NCBI GenBank assembly: GCA_038380795.1
Contig: CM076275.1
Location: 4,032,501-4,096,500 of the forward strand
Direction: 5' to 3'
Length of the DNA: 64,000 nucleotides
Source of the DNA: Pyrocephalus nanus
Taxonomy: Eukaryota; Chordata; Aves; Passeriformes; Tyrannidae
Shown here: piece by piece, positions 1 through 12,700 of the stretch
Position numbering within the stretch: position 1 is the first letter of the stretch
Layout of the letters: every line of letters begins with the position of its first letter
Program-made: the position numbers and the translations under genes
Notes under the pieces: generated by a model
What the model was told of the DNA's origin: nothing
Databases searched by the model: none
What the model saw: the letters and a program-made list of their open reading frames with translations, nothing else

Positions 1-2001
1 CACTTAAAGATAAAACTAAGTACCATGGAACTAAAGACAAAGTTGCAGGGGCTGGCAAGGTTGCTGCAGGGGGACAAGGACAGTTGGGGTCCTGACAAAA
101 CAATGACCAGGAGATGCCACAAGGCCCTCAGAGCTGAGAATACAGACTGCAGTACAAAGACATCCAGCATTTAGGGCTTCAAAGTGGAACACTCCATTGA
201 TGTTTTCCAAAGCAGTCTACAGGAGTTAAGGCATGTAACTTCCATAAAACTGAATGGAAAAATGCTTGTTTAAATCCTCAACACTGCATTGAAAAGATCC
301 TAGACTAGGTTTTCTGCATCACAATCACCTGTTGTGAAGATGACAAATAAAGCAAGAAGACCCTCCAAAGCTCAAAAACCAATACCTTAAAATAACAGCA
401 ACGTGGTGTAGGACAAACCCTCCTCCTCAGCTCGATTTCAGATATTCATAGCACAGAGGGCTTTGGCAATTCAAAATACCTTCAGATTTGGCTCCCCGTA
501 CCTTTGCAGGACACCATGGGATAACCAGGGACAGGAACTGAACTCAAGAACTTGAGCTGAAGGCCCAAAGATGGGCAGGAGGGTGTTATGCCCTCTGGGA
601 TTAGACATTTTGAGAAAGATCACCAGGAACATTTGGACCTAATCTCCAACTTGGGAACTGAGGTTTCTGAAAGCATAGAAGTATTTGGATCCCATCATCT
701 GATTCTCACTAACCCCGATGAGCCTAAGTCTGACAATAAATCAGTGACTACATGCACCCAACATTTTAGCTTTTTAAAGCCAAACAGCTATTTGTGGCTG
801 CATTTTGAAACTCAGAATCCAACAATAATCATACAAAAACTCAGCAGTTTCCATTTGCAGCCACATCCAAGGTAAGAAGTAGGCAAGACAGCAGTTGGAT
901 GTTAAACATAATCTGGTGTGACCACGTGCAGCGAAGGAGAGATCCTGCTCTCCCATCCCTGTTGCTTTCCTTGCAACAGAGACAGCAACTGGCAAAAAGT
1001 GGGGTGAGTCTGTTCACTCTGCTGATCTAGCAGAAAATTAACGCACCAAGAAGTAAAAAAACCCTCCAAGGACTGCCCTGCCCCTTATCAAAACTGAATG
1101 CTGCGTACGGAATGAGCCCAGGGAGCCCACTCCCATCAGCCACACAACCTGCAAACCCCAGGCAAGGGAGAGGGAGGAGATGCACAGCTCCAAAAGAGGG
1201 AAGAGACTCCCTTTTGGCACCACTTCATGGGCAGGGTAAAACCTTCAAGCCATGCTCTCAGTGAGCAAGTGGCATCCAGCACATGTGGGGGAGGAGACAA
1301 CACGATGCATTTTTGGGTCTAGTCATCAGACTGAGGCAGGTCTGCAGAATAACACAGAGCAGTGCACGCAGAGATGTGCACATAAAAATCCCAGCACGTG
1401 GCTGGCAGTGGGCAGGATTGCTCCCCACAGCTGTGCCGAGGCACGCTCAAACGGGGAGGCACATTTGGCCTCCCCTCCATACAGCTGTAAGCCTGGACAA
1501 AGTCCTGCCAAGCACAGAGGGTCGCCAGTTTGCACACCAAATCCCTCCCTGAAATCCTCCATTCCTTGTGTTTCTGAAAACTGGAAGGAAGAGCACGTGT
1601 GGGAGAGGCAAGAGGGCTCATCCACCCGCTGCGTGTTCATGGTTCGGTGCTGAAGGTGTAAGGACCCTTTGGATGGGGACAGGAGGCTCCTGCCAGCAGG
1701 GACCAGACTCAGCAGCTCACTCACTGCTGGACAGCTGCACAAACTTCCACCTCAGGCACTGACCACAGTCTGAGCCCACATTGTCCTGGAGACACTCAGC
1801 TGAGCCCAACTGAAACAATCTTTTACCACTGCACTGGTGCTGCCAGCAGAGCGACAGCAAACTGCAGGATTCTCTGCAGCCCTTTATTCATATTCTCTCA
1901 GTTAAGGGTGGTTCCCTGGCTCTTCTGCAGGCAAACACCTTCGCATCCTCCCAAATATACACAGACACCCACTCCTACATTACGGCAAGACAAAGACTTA
2001 C
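1..2001. other. Non-coding stretch, no gene recognised
   Basis: No convincing exon, RNA gene or repeat was seen here. A good-looking plus-strand splice donor (AAG followed by GTAAGA) begins at 872, at the end of a 95-codon open frame (588-875). The frame's product resembles nothing known to me and has no clear upstream acceptor. If the candidate exon at 2002-2195 is real, this stretch would be the intron downstream of it. Confidence 0.6.
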
Positions 2002-2195
2002 ATGAACAGGTACTCGGGTCACAGCACACCCTGCATAAAGAACAGGGTTTCCTTGAACTCGTTTCTGTGTGAATGACAGCTTCATTTTCAGAAAGAGAAG
2101 CTCATTTTGATCCTTCTGAGTAATTCCACTGATTGGAGCCACCGGTAGATTGCTCTGTGGCTCATTGATTAGGCTCAATGTGAATAATTGCATTA
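2002..2195 (-). CDS. Candidate internal coding exon, gene not recognised
   Basis: Read on the minus strand, 194 nt stay open as two leftover bases plus 64 codons. The peptide begins MQLFTLSLINEPQ and ends GCAVTRVPVH. The exon ends at a consensus donor: its last codon CAT is followed by GTAAGT (plus-strand ACTTAC at 1996-2001). On the upstream side, TATTTTAG immediately precedes it, an acceptor with only a modest pyrimidine tract. The peptide is mixed and protein-like, with charged, hydrophobic and Pro/Gly residues in normal proportions and no low complexity, unlike most open frames in the window. Phase would be 1 on entry and 0 on exit. I do not recognise the family. It could belong to the same minus-strand transcript as the CpG-island exon at 18 kb, about 15.8 kb upstream, but the linkage is inferred. 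It could also be a chance open frame. Confidence 0.4.
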
Positions 2196-2554
2196 CTAAA
2201 ATAGACTGGCTCAGGCACCACCGGTGACAAGTCAGAGCAGCCGGGGGTGGCAGAAGCAGCGCACCCACCTGACACTCCAACTCCAGGAAGGCAGTATAAG
2301 GTGCTCTCTTGTGGCTGCAGAGAACTGACCTCCAGAAGGTCAGCAGCTTGCCTGTTCTTCCCTATGGCTGCATCTGGCTCCCGAGTGGAGGGACCACTTC
2401 ATGCCGTGGTCCCAGACGTGAATTTAGTATGCATGACGGTGTTCCCCAGGGCAGCGCCTACACGGAGCAGCGCTGAACATGCTGACAAAGGCAAGGGAAG
2501 TGACCTGGAAATGACAAAGTGAAGCAAGGGAAGGAGCAAAGACGAGGTGGCTGA
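2196..2554. other. Non-coding stretch next to candidate exon
   Basis: Upstream flank of the candidate exon on its own strand. Open frames on both strands here give no recognisable peptide. No repeat was identified. Confidence 0.5.
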
Positions 2555-2915
2555 GGAGAAGCGTCTGCACAGCTCTATCCGTGCAGCCCGCTGGGGAAGG
2601 CGGCGGGGTTTGTCTGATACGGCTGGCGCAGTGCAGGCACCGCTCCGGGTTTGGGCAAAGCTCCGGAGATTGGCAGCCAGAAGATTAGTCCTGTACCGCC
2701 CAGAAGTGGTGGGGGATACACAAGGAATCAAAAAAAAAAAAAAAGAAAAAAAAAAAAAAGAAAAAAAAAAAAAGAAAAAAAAAAAAAAGAAAAAAAAAGA
2801 AAAGAAAAAAAAAGAAAAAAAAAGCTACTTTAGTTTTCCATCACGTAGAATATTACGTCAAGCGGCAGAGACGCGCTGTCCTGAGCGCAGCACCAGCTTC
2901 TGGCAGCGAGCACAG
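2555..2915. promoter_or_regulatory. Small CpG-rich cluster split by an A-rich tract
   Basis: CpG dinucleotides are clustered on both sides of the A-rich tract at 2730-2823 (about a dozen before it, several after it), whereas the flanking kilobases have almost none. This is too short for a standard CpG island. It may be a weak alternative promoter, an unmethylated regulatory element, or the body of a GC-rich retrocopy ending in the A tract. No target-site duplication or TATA box was seen. Confidence 0.3.
2730..2823. repeat. A-rich low-complexity tract, runs of A broken by G
   Basis: About 94 bases of A runs (4 to 16 long) punctuated by single G residues. It generates a spurious poly-lysine open frame on the plus strand. 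It could be a degraded poly(A) tail of a plus-strand retrocopy or an expanded simple repeat. The regular spacing of G suggests slippage of an (A)nG unit. Confidence 0.9.
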
Positions 2916-5900
2916 AGCTGCCACACAGTTCTGAGCAGCTTAAACTGTAATTCTCAAAGCTGCGGTCCCTTGATCTCAACAAGAAGCAGCAGGAAAATTA
3001 CTTTTAATACGCGGGAGGAATCGCTCATAAAATCAAAATCAATTCTTAAAAAACTGAAGTGCTACTTCTCACGGAAGATGGTTTTAAACACCACAAGAGA
3101 GAAGAAACTTCCTCTAAAAAGGTGCCAATTAATTAGTGAGATTTCGTAAATGAGTGCATTTCCTGTGCAACAAACTACAGGCTTCCACTTCCCAAGTACA
3201 TTATGTTAAATTGGACAAAGGCCTGTTATTCTGCAATAAAAGACTGCCCACTGGAGAGTTCACACCAAAGTAAGTATTCCAAGAATATCTTCATCCAGGA
3301 ATACAAGCGGGATATTTGCAAGTGGAGACGAGGCAACTCTTAAATATACTAATATCTCCTAAAGGAGTTAGCACAAAGATTTAGCACTTAGCAGACAAAG
3401 GAAACGCAGTAGCTCAGCCTATTGGTTATACAAAAGCTCAGGAGACAGAGGGATGAGCTGCCTCCTGTGAGCAGAAGACCCTCAGGGCATGTCTGTGATA
3501 TAAAGCAATGAACTGGCTCCACACCCTGCACTACACCACGCAGACAGCACGTCTCAGACTGTCTCAGTACCTGGGGACCGCCGTGTGCTTTCATTTAAAC
3601 AGTGAACTGCAGTGTGAGCTGCTTTGTCTGGAGTTAGCTGAGGGTTTGGGCAGGTGCCCATTCCAGGGTATGGACAGGACAGGTGAGCATCTTCAGCACT
3701 GTGCACAAGTCCACAGTGGATTTGGGCATCATCATCATGTGGGTGAGAGCACAGCTGGAGCACAAGGCAGTGGTGGAGACCACAAATGGGTACCTGTTCC
3801 CACTGCAGGTCCCCCTGACACCCTAAACCCACTGAGAGGTGGCAAGGGTGTCACTAACAAGGTCAACAGAGGAGAGACCAGGCACTAGACCAGTGTGGTT
3901 TATAAGGACTCTGCCCAGCTCAGTCTGTAACACTCTCAAAGCCTCCTCCTCCAGATTCCTCCCAAAACCCTGCCTACAAAAAGCTCTTCAGCAGCAGGGC
4001 ACTCAGCCCAGAGGAAGGGAACTCACCAGTGTTGCACACAGAGGGTTCCTGGGCAGGTGAGTCATTTGGGATAGACAGCATCCAGATCTTTGTTCCTAGA
4101 CCAGCTGATGACAACCCTTAGCAGACCATGTGCTACTGATACAGAAAGATTGTTCCAGTTGTTCTCTGGAATAATAAGCATCAACCTTGCCTCTTCAGGG
4201 GCACCTCTCTGCACTCTCACAGTGAACAGCCAAAGTCAACTCACCAGGATGCCCAAATCTTGACTTCCATCACTGGTAATTTATTCACAGCAGAAGTGTC
4301 ACTTTTGCAGTGTACAAATTCTTGTAATTATAAATATTTTCATACCATGACTTTCCTTCTCTTATACCTGTGGAGTCTTAGACCTCACTGATTCTTTCAC
4401 CTGTGCAAAGCTGTTCCCACACAGAGGATAGTCCTTAACTTCCTGGAACGCAGAAAAAATTCACAAGGACCCTCTCCAGATTTGCAGAAAGAAGCATTAA
4501 TAGCAATTTCTTACAGCACTTTTAGGGATTTTCCCCATTATCAAAATAAATTTCCCCTTCCTACCACAAAACCCATCTCTGCACACACTCCCCCTTCAGT
4601 ATAATCAATATATTGATACAGAAGTGAATGCCTTGCCATACGTCTTTTAACTGCTTTAATACCCTGACTTTCCCCCATGGCTGTGTGAACTAACTCCATT
4701 CTAAACCCTTCACTGTATTTCTGTACCAATGATTTCCAATTCAAAGGCTTTGCATTGCCAATTACACACATGCACGCACATACCTACATGTGCATCTTCT
4801 GTTAATGCTTTCAGCAATACTTCAGTGCTTTAATATTCTCTTCAAGGCCTCTTACAATCTTCCCACAATGCTATCGAGGCCAGCAATTAACCCCACTGAA
4901 ACATCACTGATACCACAGTGCAGTGGTCAGAGAGAGGACAATGTCACAGGAACGTGCATTCACTTTTTCATACACAGGTAGGAAGTCCTGGCTTGCCTAT
5001 AACCAGGATTTTGTTAACTTATCTAGGGATGAAAACACTTAGTATTAGTTATTCACAACTCCACTTACCCACCTCTGTTTTGGTACTTCAGAGCAGGAGT
5101 GCTGAGTCATGCCAGGAGAATCATTCCTTTTTCTTTAGTGATCTGTCTGCCAGGGCCAGTGCCATCAGCTGACACAGATTTTGCCTGCTAACAGAACTGA
5201 GCTGGGCTGTGCAGCAGCAGGACAGCAGGCAGGTCTGCTACAGCAGCTGGGGCACATTGAGCCCCTCATCTCCTGTATCATACACTCCCGAAATGGCAGC
5301 AGGGAGGAGCACTAATTTCCATCTCCAGGCCTGCTTTCGTGCTGCCAGCCACCTGAAGGTGTGGACACGGACAGCAGATTAACCTGCCACAGGCAGGATA
5401 TGGCTGGATCCTCCCTGCAGTTTGTGCCAAGAGAGCTGGAGAAACTCCAGAAGTGGAAACTGGGATGTTCCTCAGAACCTCAATTTACAGTCAGCCTTCC
5501 AAGAAACTACGTGTCTATCTATAAAGTCTCCAGGACCCTACTGGTTCTCACCTGTAGGAAACCAAGGGTAGAAACAGTCCCTTCCACAAGCCCAGGTACT
5601 CCTGATAGCAAATGTTTGACTTCTCAGTCTGGGTGGCTTTTAAATTGAAGTCACCTGCAGCGTCCTTTCTGGAAAAGCACTTTTGTCTAAGGGGATAAAT
5701 TTATATTTCTGGTTAAAAACTGAGACTTTTTTGTGATCAAAGAAACTGAAATTTAAGTTGCATAAAACAATACGGAAATCAAAATACACTTTTCCTATTT
5801 TGAGCATGAAAAAAGAAACCTTCCTACATAAACATGACAGAACAGACATTCAAGTCACATACTAAGCATTTTACAGTGGTTTGGGAAAGAAAAGAAATAC

Positions 5901-8361
5901 AAAATTTGAAGTTGATATTTCTCCTGGAATGAGATTAAAGATATTATTTTACGCCCTACTTGAAACATCATAGTAATTTTCATCTGAACCAATAAAAATA
6001 AATCAGCAGTTGATCTTCCATGCATTACAATTACCATTTCATGCAACGGTCACAATGTTTCTGAGATGCATTTGCCCTTTGGAACTCCTGCCACAAATGG
6101 AGCTGAATTTAGTGACTGCTGCGTGCTCAAATTTATTACATCCATTCTTTCCAAAGGAGAACACTGTCATGTAGAAAATGCAGTGTGGGCAGCTAGAGAA
6201 AGGCATCCAGCACTAAGGAAAGACTTTTAAGGGGAAAATAACTAGAACCAAACAACTGAAAAGAAAAAAAAAAAAACCCAACCAAGAAAATCATCTTGCC
6301 TGACACCAGCTGTTGGGTGACCAGCAGAGCCCTGTTTGGAGCACACCCATCACCCAGAAATGAATTAATGGATCCACAGGCAGCCTCTCCCAGAGATGCT
6401 CATTTGCAGAGCAGGACACAGCCCACTGTTGGGCAGGAGAAGTTCAATATTCATTAAGCAAAAGGGCCCTCACTCTGTGCTGCTGCCTGCAGCACAGATC
6501 ACCTACCCACGGGTTTTGTAGATCCCGTGGGGAACGCTGCACCCCGAGACACCGCCCTCAGCTGGGGTGTCTGCACAGCCAGAGTCCAAAGCTGGGGGCC
6601 TGCAGCCGCTTGTGGAGCAATTCAGACAGAAAATGCTGCAGAGACAAAAGGTTTAATCTCAAATTTGCATAGAGCAACTCACCCTCGCAACAGTTCACTC
6701 CTCGAAGGAGAGCTACGTGAAAAGGGAGAACTGAAGCGGGCAGCTGCACGTTGGGAGATTTACTCCCAGAGAGCCTTTGGAGGCTTTCTTTTACAGCCCA
6801 GGACAGTAATACATTCAGCTGTGCTAAAGCAAAAGTGTCAGGCACGGAGATTTAAGGAGATAATACAGTGAAGGCTCAGGGACTAGATAAAAATCATAAA
6901 CAGATGCAGGCAAAAGCTGCTTCTTCCTTGCTCTTTGCTATCAGTTGACCCTGTTGTATTGGATGGGGAAGGCAGAGCACAACAGCTTCAGCAGGAAGGG
7001 TGGCTGGGGCAACCTTCTCTTCAGCACACTCTCATGACCCAACTCCAAACCCAGCTTGCCCCCAGGGACCCTTGTTCTTCTGGCTCAGCCAAGCCCAGCT
7101 CTGGTCACCAATGCAAACACCTGCATTCAGGTGTAGGAGGCACCAGACGTGCACAGGCTCAACCTGCTCTAGCCAGCACTGTCAGGTGGAAGTCTTAAGT
7201 TCCTTAAAAATGTCAACCCCAACCTTAGACTCTACTGTGTCTACATTTCTACTCCTGGGCTCCACCTTGGCAACACACAGATAATCTGAGAAGCTCAGGA
7301 AAGCCATGGATAAGAAATACATAGGTGTGGTAGAGACCCAACTCTACATAAGCTGTCAAAACCCTGCCCTCCCTGCTCTCCTATCTCTAGAAGCCACGCA
7401 GAAAAAGATCTTCATAGCCATCTGCTTGGTGCCTCCAAGCACTTGGTCCCACAGGTCACACTGGAAAAGCCCAGCAAACTGGAAAGCCCCACAGCCATCT
7501 TTCCAGCAGCACATGGGCTCAAGTCTGCTACCCCAGCACTGGCCACACATGTTTATCTCTGCTCTGTGCCTGAAAACGCTCTCTTTAAGACACAGCTTTG
7601 CCAAATAGGCTTGTCACCATCTTCCAAATAACTCACATGAATGTCTTGCATTTCTCAAGTGATGTCATGAAACTCTGGGCAGCACATACCACAAACACTG
7701 AAATATTTCACTTATACAATCCAGGAGCAGCATATGGAGGATATTTATACAGGTCTTTATTATTTTTTATGAAAGGTAAATGGCCCTTTTGGGGAAATGG
7801 TGACTGGTGCTGACAGCATCTTTGCTTCTAGGAAAAAAAAAACCAATGGGGGAGGCTCAGAGGCTTTGCAAACCTAACTCATGGGTTCAAACTCCTCCAG
7901 TTCTGCTGAAGGGAAAAAAACATTCTCTTCTTCCTAAGATTTTATTGTCACTCCTCTTATAAGCTGGTCTTACTAAACTTGTTACTCAACACAGTAATTA
8001 GCAGAAATAAGAAGATACATATAAATAAAATTCAGCTATTGACTCTAATTAACTCTTCTTAATAGCTGTTTTACTAATTGGGGTGGAGCAATTTTGTCAT
8101 GATTTTAGCTGCTGACGAACAATTAAGTAGAATGCAGCTTTAATTCCTTCTTGATCTCCTGACAAAAGCCAGCACACGTTCAAAGCCATGTGAGAGAAAC
8201 CAAAACCAAATCAGAGCAATGTGACATTGGCACACGTTGTCTCAGCAGGTGAAAAGCAAAGCTGGGACGGTACTGAAACCTCAAGTCTTTGCACTTGAGC
8301 TTTCCCTGCTGACAGCAGTAATCCCTAGTGCAGGAACAGTGCCAGATTTGTGCAGTGTTTC
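2916..8361. other. Non-coding stretch, no gene recognised
   Basis: Open frames are short, occur on both strands and give no recognisable product. Isolated strong splice-donor matches exist on the plus strand, for example CAG followed by GTGAGT around 4055, but without a coding-like exon attached. A weakly AT-rich block lies at 7990-8140. Short A runs occur near 6263 and 7830. No transposon was identified. Confidence 0.6.
7990..8140. promoter_or_regulatory. AT-rich block with homeodomain-type cores, possible conserved element
   Basis: The block contains several TAATTA/TTAATT-type cores and CAATTA within 150 bp, and has no repeat or coding character. This composition is typical of vertebrate conserved non-coding enhancers, but conservation cannot be judged from one sequence. 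Confidence 0.22.
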
Positions 8362-8389
8362 TTTGCCCTCCCGAGGAAGGGAGGGCAAA
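8362..8389. repeat. Perfect GC-rich hairpin
   Basis: An 11-bp arm TTTGCCCTCCC at 8362-8372 is exactly repeated in inverted orientation at 8379-8389, with a 6-nt loop (GAGGAA). The arms stop abruptly on both sides. It is too short for a microRNA precursor. It could form a cruciform or RNA hairpin. Confidence 0.9.
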
Positions 8390-9671
8390 TTAATAGCCCA
8401 AAGGAAGAGCAATGCATGACTCAGGGGACCGATCTGGCTTTTAGGGTGCTAGCACTTAACTCTCGTGCTCTGAAGCATCGAACAGCAGCCTCGAGACAAG
8501 GCCCATAATCTCACTGTCCCTGTTTCTGTCCATCAGAAGCGGATACAGGCCTGTCTCCAATGTGGAAGGACGCTTTGATAAATGCAGTAATTACCACCAG
8601 ACACCCCACCAAGCAAGCAAGAAAATAAAGGCCATTTATTTGCTCGTCTAGTTACAAAACCACTACCAGAAAACTCTGCAAATCAAGGCCCTGGAATCTG
8701 ATGTAATTAAATCAATGAGAATTATATTGTTAATTTATCAGCAAGCTCAAACCTAACAGGAAATTGTTTATATTGACTACAAACTCCTTCCACGGAGCTG
8801 CTTGTTGGTACCTCTGCTACTGAACAGCCCTGGCAGCCCAGCTGCACCTCTGCTGCTCCATTTGTCATCTCAGTGCACCATTTGTTCCTCCCAACACAGA
8901 TCATCTTACACAAAGCAGTTGTCATGCCTCTTCCTAGTCCCCACCACCTCAAGCACTTCACACATTCCTCTCCACACGTGCTCAGAAAAATCACTTGCCC
9001 CAAGAGTTTTTAAATGGGGCTTGTCAAAGCATCAAGAGAGAAGGTGTGCAGGGCAGAACCTCCAGTTTCTTGTGCTCCTTGCTGAAACACTCCAGCCCAC
9101 AGCCTTGTACAACAGACTTTTCTTTCCACAACGTACCACTGAGATAGTCAGACGTGGCTTGAAAAGAAGAATCCCGACAGAAGGGAAGGCGAGGGAGACA
9201 CAACAATCTTAAAAGGAAGCTTCGTGCATGTCAAAGCCTACCAAAAGTAAATCCTGGATACCTGCAACAGAAACGACCAGGAAGTGATTTAAGGCAATCT
9301 GGAAATACCATGTCAGTGGCTGTTTGAACACCTCCTTTGGAACACAAACGTTCACCAGGCTATTTATATCCAAGGGGAAAAGCTTCCTCTTTCCCCCACC
9401 CAGGCACAGCAGAGCACAGTCTATTCTCAGTGAAGAATATAAATTTTGAGCAACTCCATCAGACACAAACAAGTCACTGGCTTTATCACAATTTAACTGA
9501 TTTCAGAAAACTTAAAGAAGTGATACTCAAGATGAGGGCTCTCAATCTCAAAGACACTCAAACCCCTACTAGACCTTCTATTGTGTAGACAGCAATTGCT
9601 GATTTATTGACTGCAAAATGCTGTGGATCAAGCCTTAGTATTTGCTAATATCTTTCCTGAAACTGGCCCTT
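8390..9671. other. Non-coding stretch, nothing identified
   Basis: The stretch is AT-rich in places (around 8700-8775, with ATTAAAT and TTAATT cores). No gene, RNA or repeat could be supported. Confidence 0.6.
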
Positions 9672-9765
9672 AATGGCCTGATTCAACTTCCATTATAAGA
9701 AAGGAACAGCACCTATTCTCTTTAATGGAATTGAATAAGTTGAATCAGTCAGCAGCTGATCAGGA
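9672..9765. mobile_element. Inverted-repeat element relic (MITE-like)
   Basis: An arm starting TGATTCAACTT at 9679-9689 is exactly inverted at 9737-9747. An inner pair, TTCCATTA at 9688-9695 and TAATGGAA at 9723-9730, gives a long bulged hairpin. The GGCCTGATTCA edge and the CATT/AATGG core resemble an old palindromic repeat group seen across reptiles and birds, with TGATTC ends and a CATTGAAGTCAATGG-like core. That resemblance is from memory and the family name is unsure. It may alternatively be a structured conserved element. Confidence 0.4.
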
Positions 9766-12700
9766 AAAATAAAACATTTAGACCAATTAGTCTTTCTGGC
9801 TACATTTTGTTTGATATGTCAACTTCAAATCTAGGGCTAAAATACAGAAATTATAGTGCTGTTTCCAGATTAAAAAGAAAGGTGTTGAGAAGAGGAAATC
9901 CACCTCTCATTCACTTGGGTGTAACTCAGAAGTAACCCCTGCGAAACCAGGGCAGCTCCAGGAACACAAATACGAAGTGACAGGGAAATCCAGCCTACTA
10001 TTCACATCACATATTCCATGGTTCTTTCTATTTCACAGTAATACACCAAGTTAAGCTGCTTATTAGATGGGCACATTCTCCTAACAGCAGCCAGACTTGC
10101 GTGTTATGTTGGGCTCGCCATCAGTCCCGACCGCCCCGCAATTGTAATTCCGCTGTCATTTGTGGTTCCACTTCAGAAGATCCTTCCTTTAATGCACAAA
10201 TTGGATCACTCTTAGCACTGCTACAGCCCAGAACAGAGGCATGTGAGTAATGCCACGAGAGGGACCCCTTGTAACCATCCCTATTGATACAAACCTCTTG
10301 CACGTTTTCCTAACAATCCATACCTTCAAATTCTTCTGCTGGATGTTGTGACACACGTTTCCAAGCCCCACAACACACCCATTAGCAAATAATGACCTTC
10401 CTGAAATTACTTAGTAACAGCCATAAGAAATAAAAAGGCTGTTGGACAGAAGGTCTTCTGTGAAATAATAATAAAAAAAAAAAGGACTGAATTTTTATTA
10501 GCAGAATCACAAATAGACACATGGTTCTCACATGATCGTTTTACTTTTAGGAAACACCTGGTATCAGATAATGAAATTATCCCACGAAACAAACCCCAAA
10601 CCAGCAATTTCAAAAAGCACACTGCAGTCTGGCAGCTCATGAATGAAACACTCCGTAGGTGTTTGTGTACATTTATAATTTACTACACCACATTAAGGAA
10701 TAAGACAACTGCAAACGACAAGCTGATGCTCTCCCAGCTGTGTACACTGTGTAATGATACCTTCTACCAGGGCTCACTCAGCCAGCCTCACTACCAGCCT
10801 CTCAGCTGGGAGACAGAAGGATCCAAATCGGTTCCAGCAACCTGAGTAATGAATGGCAGCGACTCTGCCTGTGTAAAGTTCTAAAGCAATACACACTGAG
10901 CATCTGAAGTGCTGTTTAGCACATGCACGTGGCAGGAACGGAGGCACAAATCCCATCCCTGATGCACAGAAGAGCACATAATGCTGGCAGCCTCCGTGGA
11001 GAGAGAGGTCCTATCTCGCCTGCTCCAAACCTTGCTTTCATCCTGCATCCCAAACTTGTATAAAATCACTGCTGATCTCACACAGAGGCAGATATAGGTA
11101 TCTGGGAGTTCCTGCAGGACCAGGGTCAGCCCCTCTGGAACCAGGCACCAAACACAGCCAGCCACACACTTAGCTTTGCACGTGCTCCCAGCTCAGGGAG
11201 ATCTCCAGGTGCAGTTTTCAGCACATAAGTAATCCCATGAAACATCAGTGTAAGTGCACAGTGTTCAGAGCGGCCTCACAGCATCACAGGGTAATTTCTA
11301 CAGTACTTCCACCTGCTCTTTATCTTTCAACCTGAATTTCTCTACTGGGCCCGCTGTTTTGCAGTTGCACTTGTAACCCTGGTGAATTATTCCATGCTGG
11401 GTCATCCTAAAGGCTGAATCATAATTATGTGACCCACATAACCGTAACCCCAAACTCCTTCCTGTGCACGTGGATGAAGGAGGCTCTGCAGAGTTTCAGC
11501 TCCACGAACAAGGTGACAGATTTGAACGAAGCGATGGAAAAGACTGAAGATGTCGACAGTCACATGAGAGACAGAGCAAAGGACTGTCTGAAGATGCTCC
11601 TGAAGCCAGTTTTCCTGCCTGACTTCCATACCCCTGCACAACCCTCATTCCCATACTCCATCCTGTACTCCAGCCCTCCAGAGGGCATCAGGCTTTTTGC
11701 CAGCACCAATGTGGTTTGTCACAACTTCCTGCTCTTGTGGCTTTCTCTTCTACTTGTTTGAAGCTGTGGCAGGTATGTGGGACGTGAGCCCCAGGCTGGG
11801 TGACCAGGCTGTGCACGGGATAGGACGTTTATCCACACGCATTGGAACAGCCAACACGTACACGTTCGAAATTGCTGCAATCAGGAAATGAGCCATGAAA
11901 TGTGTAAGCAGCGGCACATTAATAATCTGGTTTATAGCTTAAATTAGAATCTTTGGAATTTCACAGCCAGACACTTTTAAATAGGTCAAAAATGTGGTAA
12001 TCACACTTAATGATCGCGCTGCGATGCGCACCGCATCAGAGCTGGGAGTGGGGAAACCTGAGCAGCATGGATATGAACTGCTGGCATGCTCCAAGAAGCA
12101 CTGAATGAACCTCAAAAGCAAACCAGATAGCCCAGGCCAGAAGTTGTTTTTTTTTTCTTTGGGTCCTGTTCTTCAGAAATGAGGTCTGAGTTCTCATAGA
12201 TCGCAAACAACAAATGCTGTGCCTCTGTATTTTCCTTTTAGTTAGCAAAGGACTCGACCACTTACAGGTAGTGAGAATTTAATGATGGAAACAAAGCCTT
12301 TCCCAACAGAGGACACAGGTTTGTTATCATACCTGCCCATGCACACATCACTCCCCAGTACACAGAGTTAAAATACATTCCTGGATATCAGCATTTTGAT
12401 GTCTTTTAAAGAACAAGAATTGACAGATCCATCACAGTAATCTCATAGTCTCCAAATCAGTGAAACCCTTCACAATTTTTCTAATTTTAGACACATGATT
12501 ACATTTTCGTTATAACAACTTGACTTTAGGTACAATAAACCTGATAAAAAAATTGAGTAAAGAATTGAGAATTTCAGCAAAAGAGGCAGTTGTTGCTAAT
12601 TAATCCTGTCCTGTCAAGCTGCTGAGGCATAACCAAAAAGGTAAACCAAGGAAAAAAAAAATCAGCTATATTCTATGAAAACAAAGTCAATGTTTGTCTA

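Noticed and set aside
588..875. 95-codon plus-strand frame ending at a strong GTAAGA donor
   Set aside because: No clear acceptor upstream and no recognisable protein. A donor match alone occurs often by chance in 64 kb.
2547..3149. 200-codon frame with a poly-lysine stretch
   Set aside because: The lysine run is the translated A-rich tract. The flanking parts show no domain or splice support.
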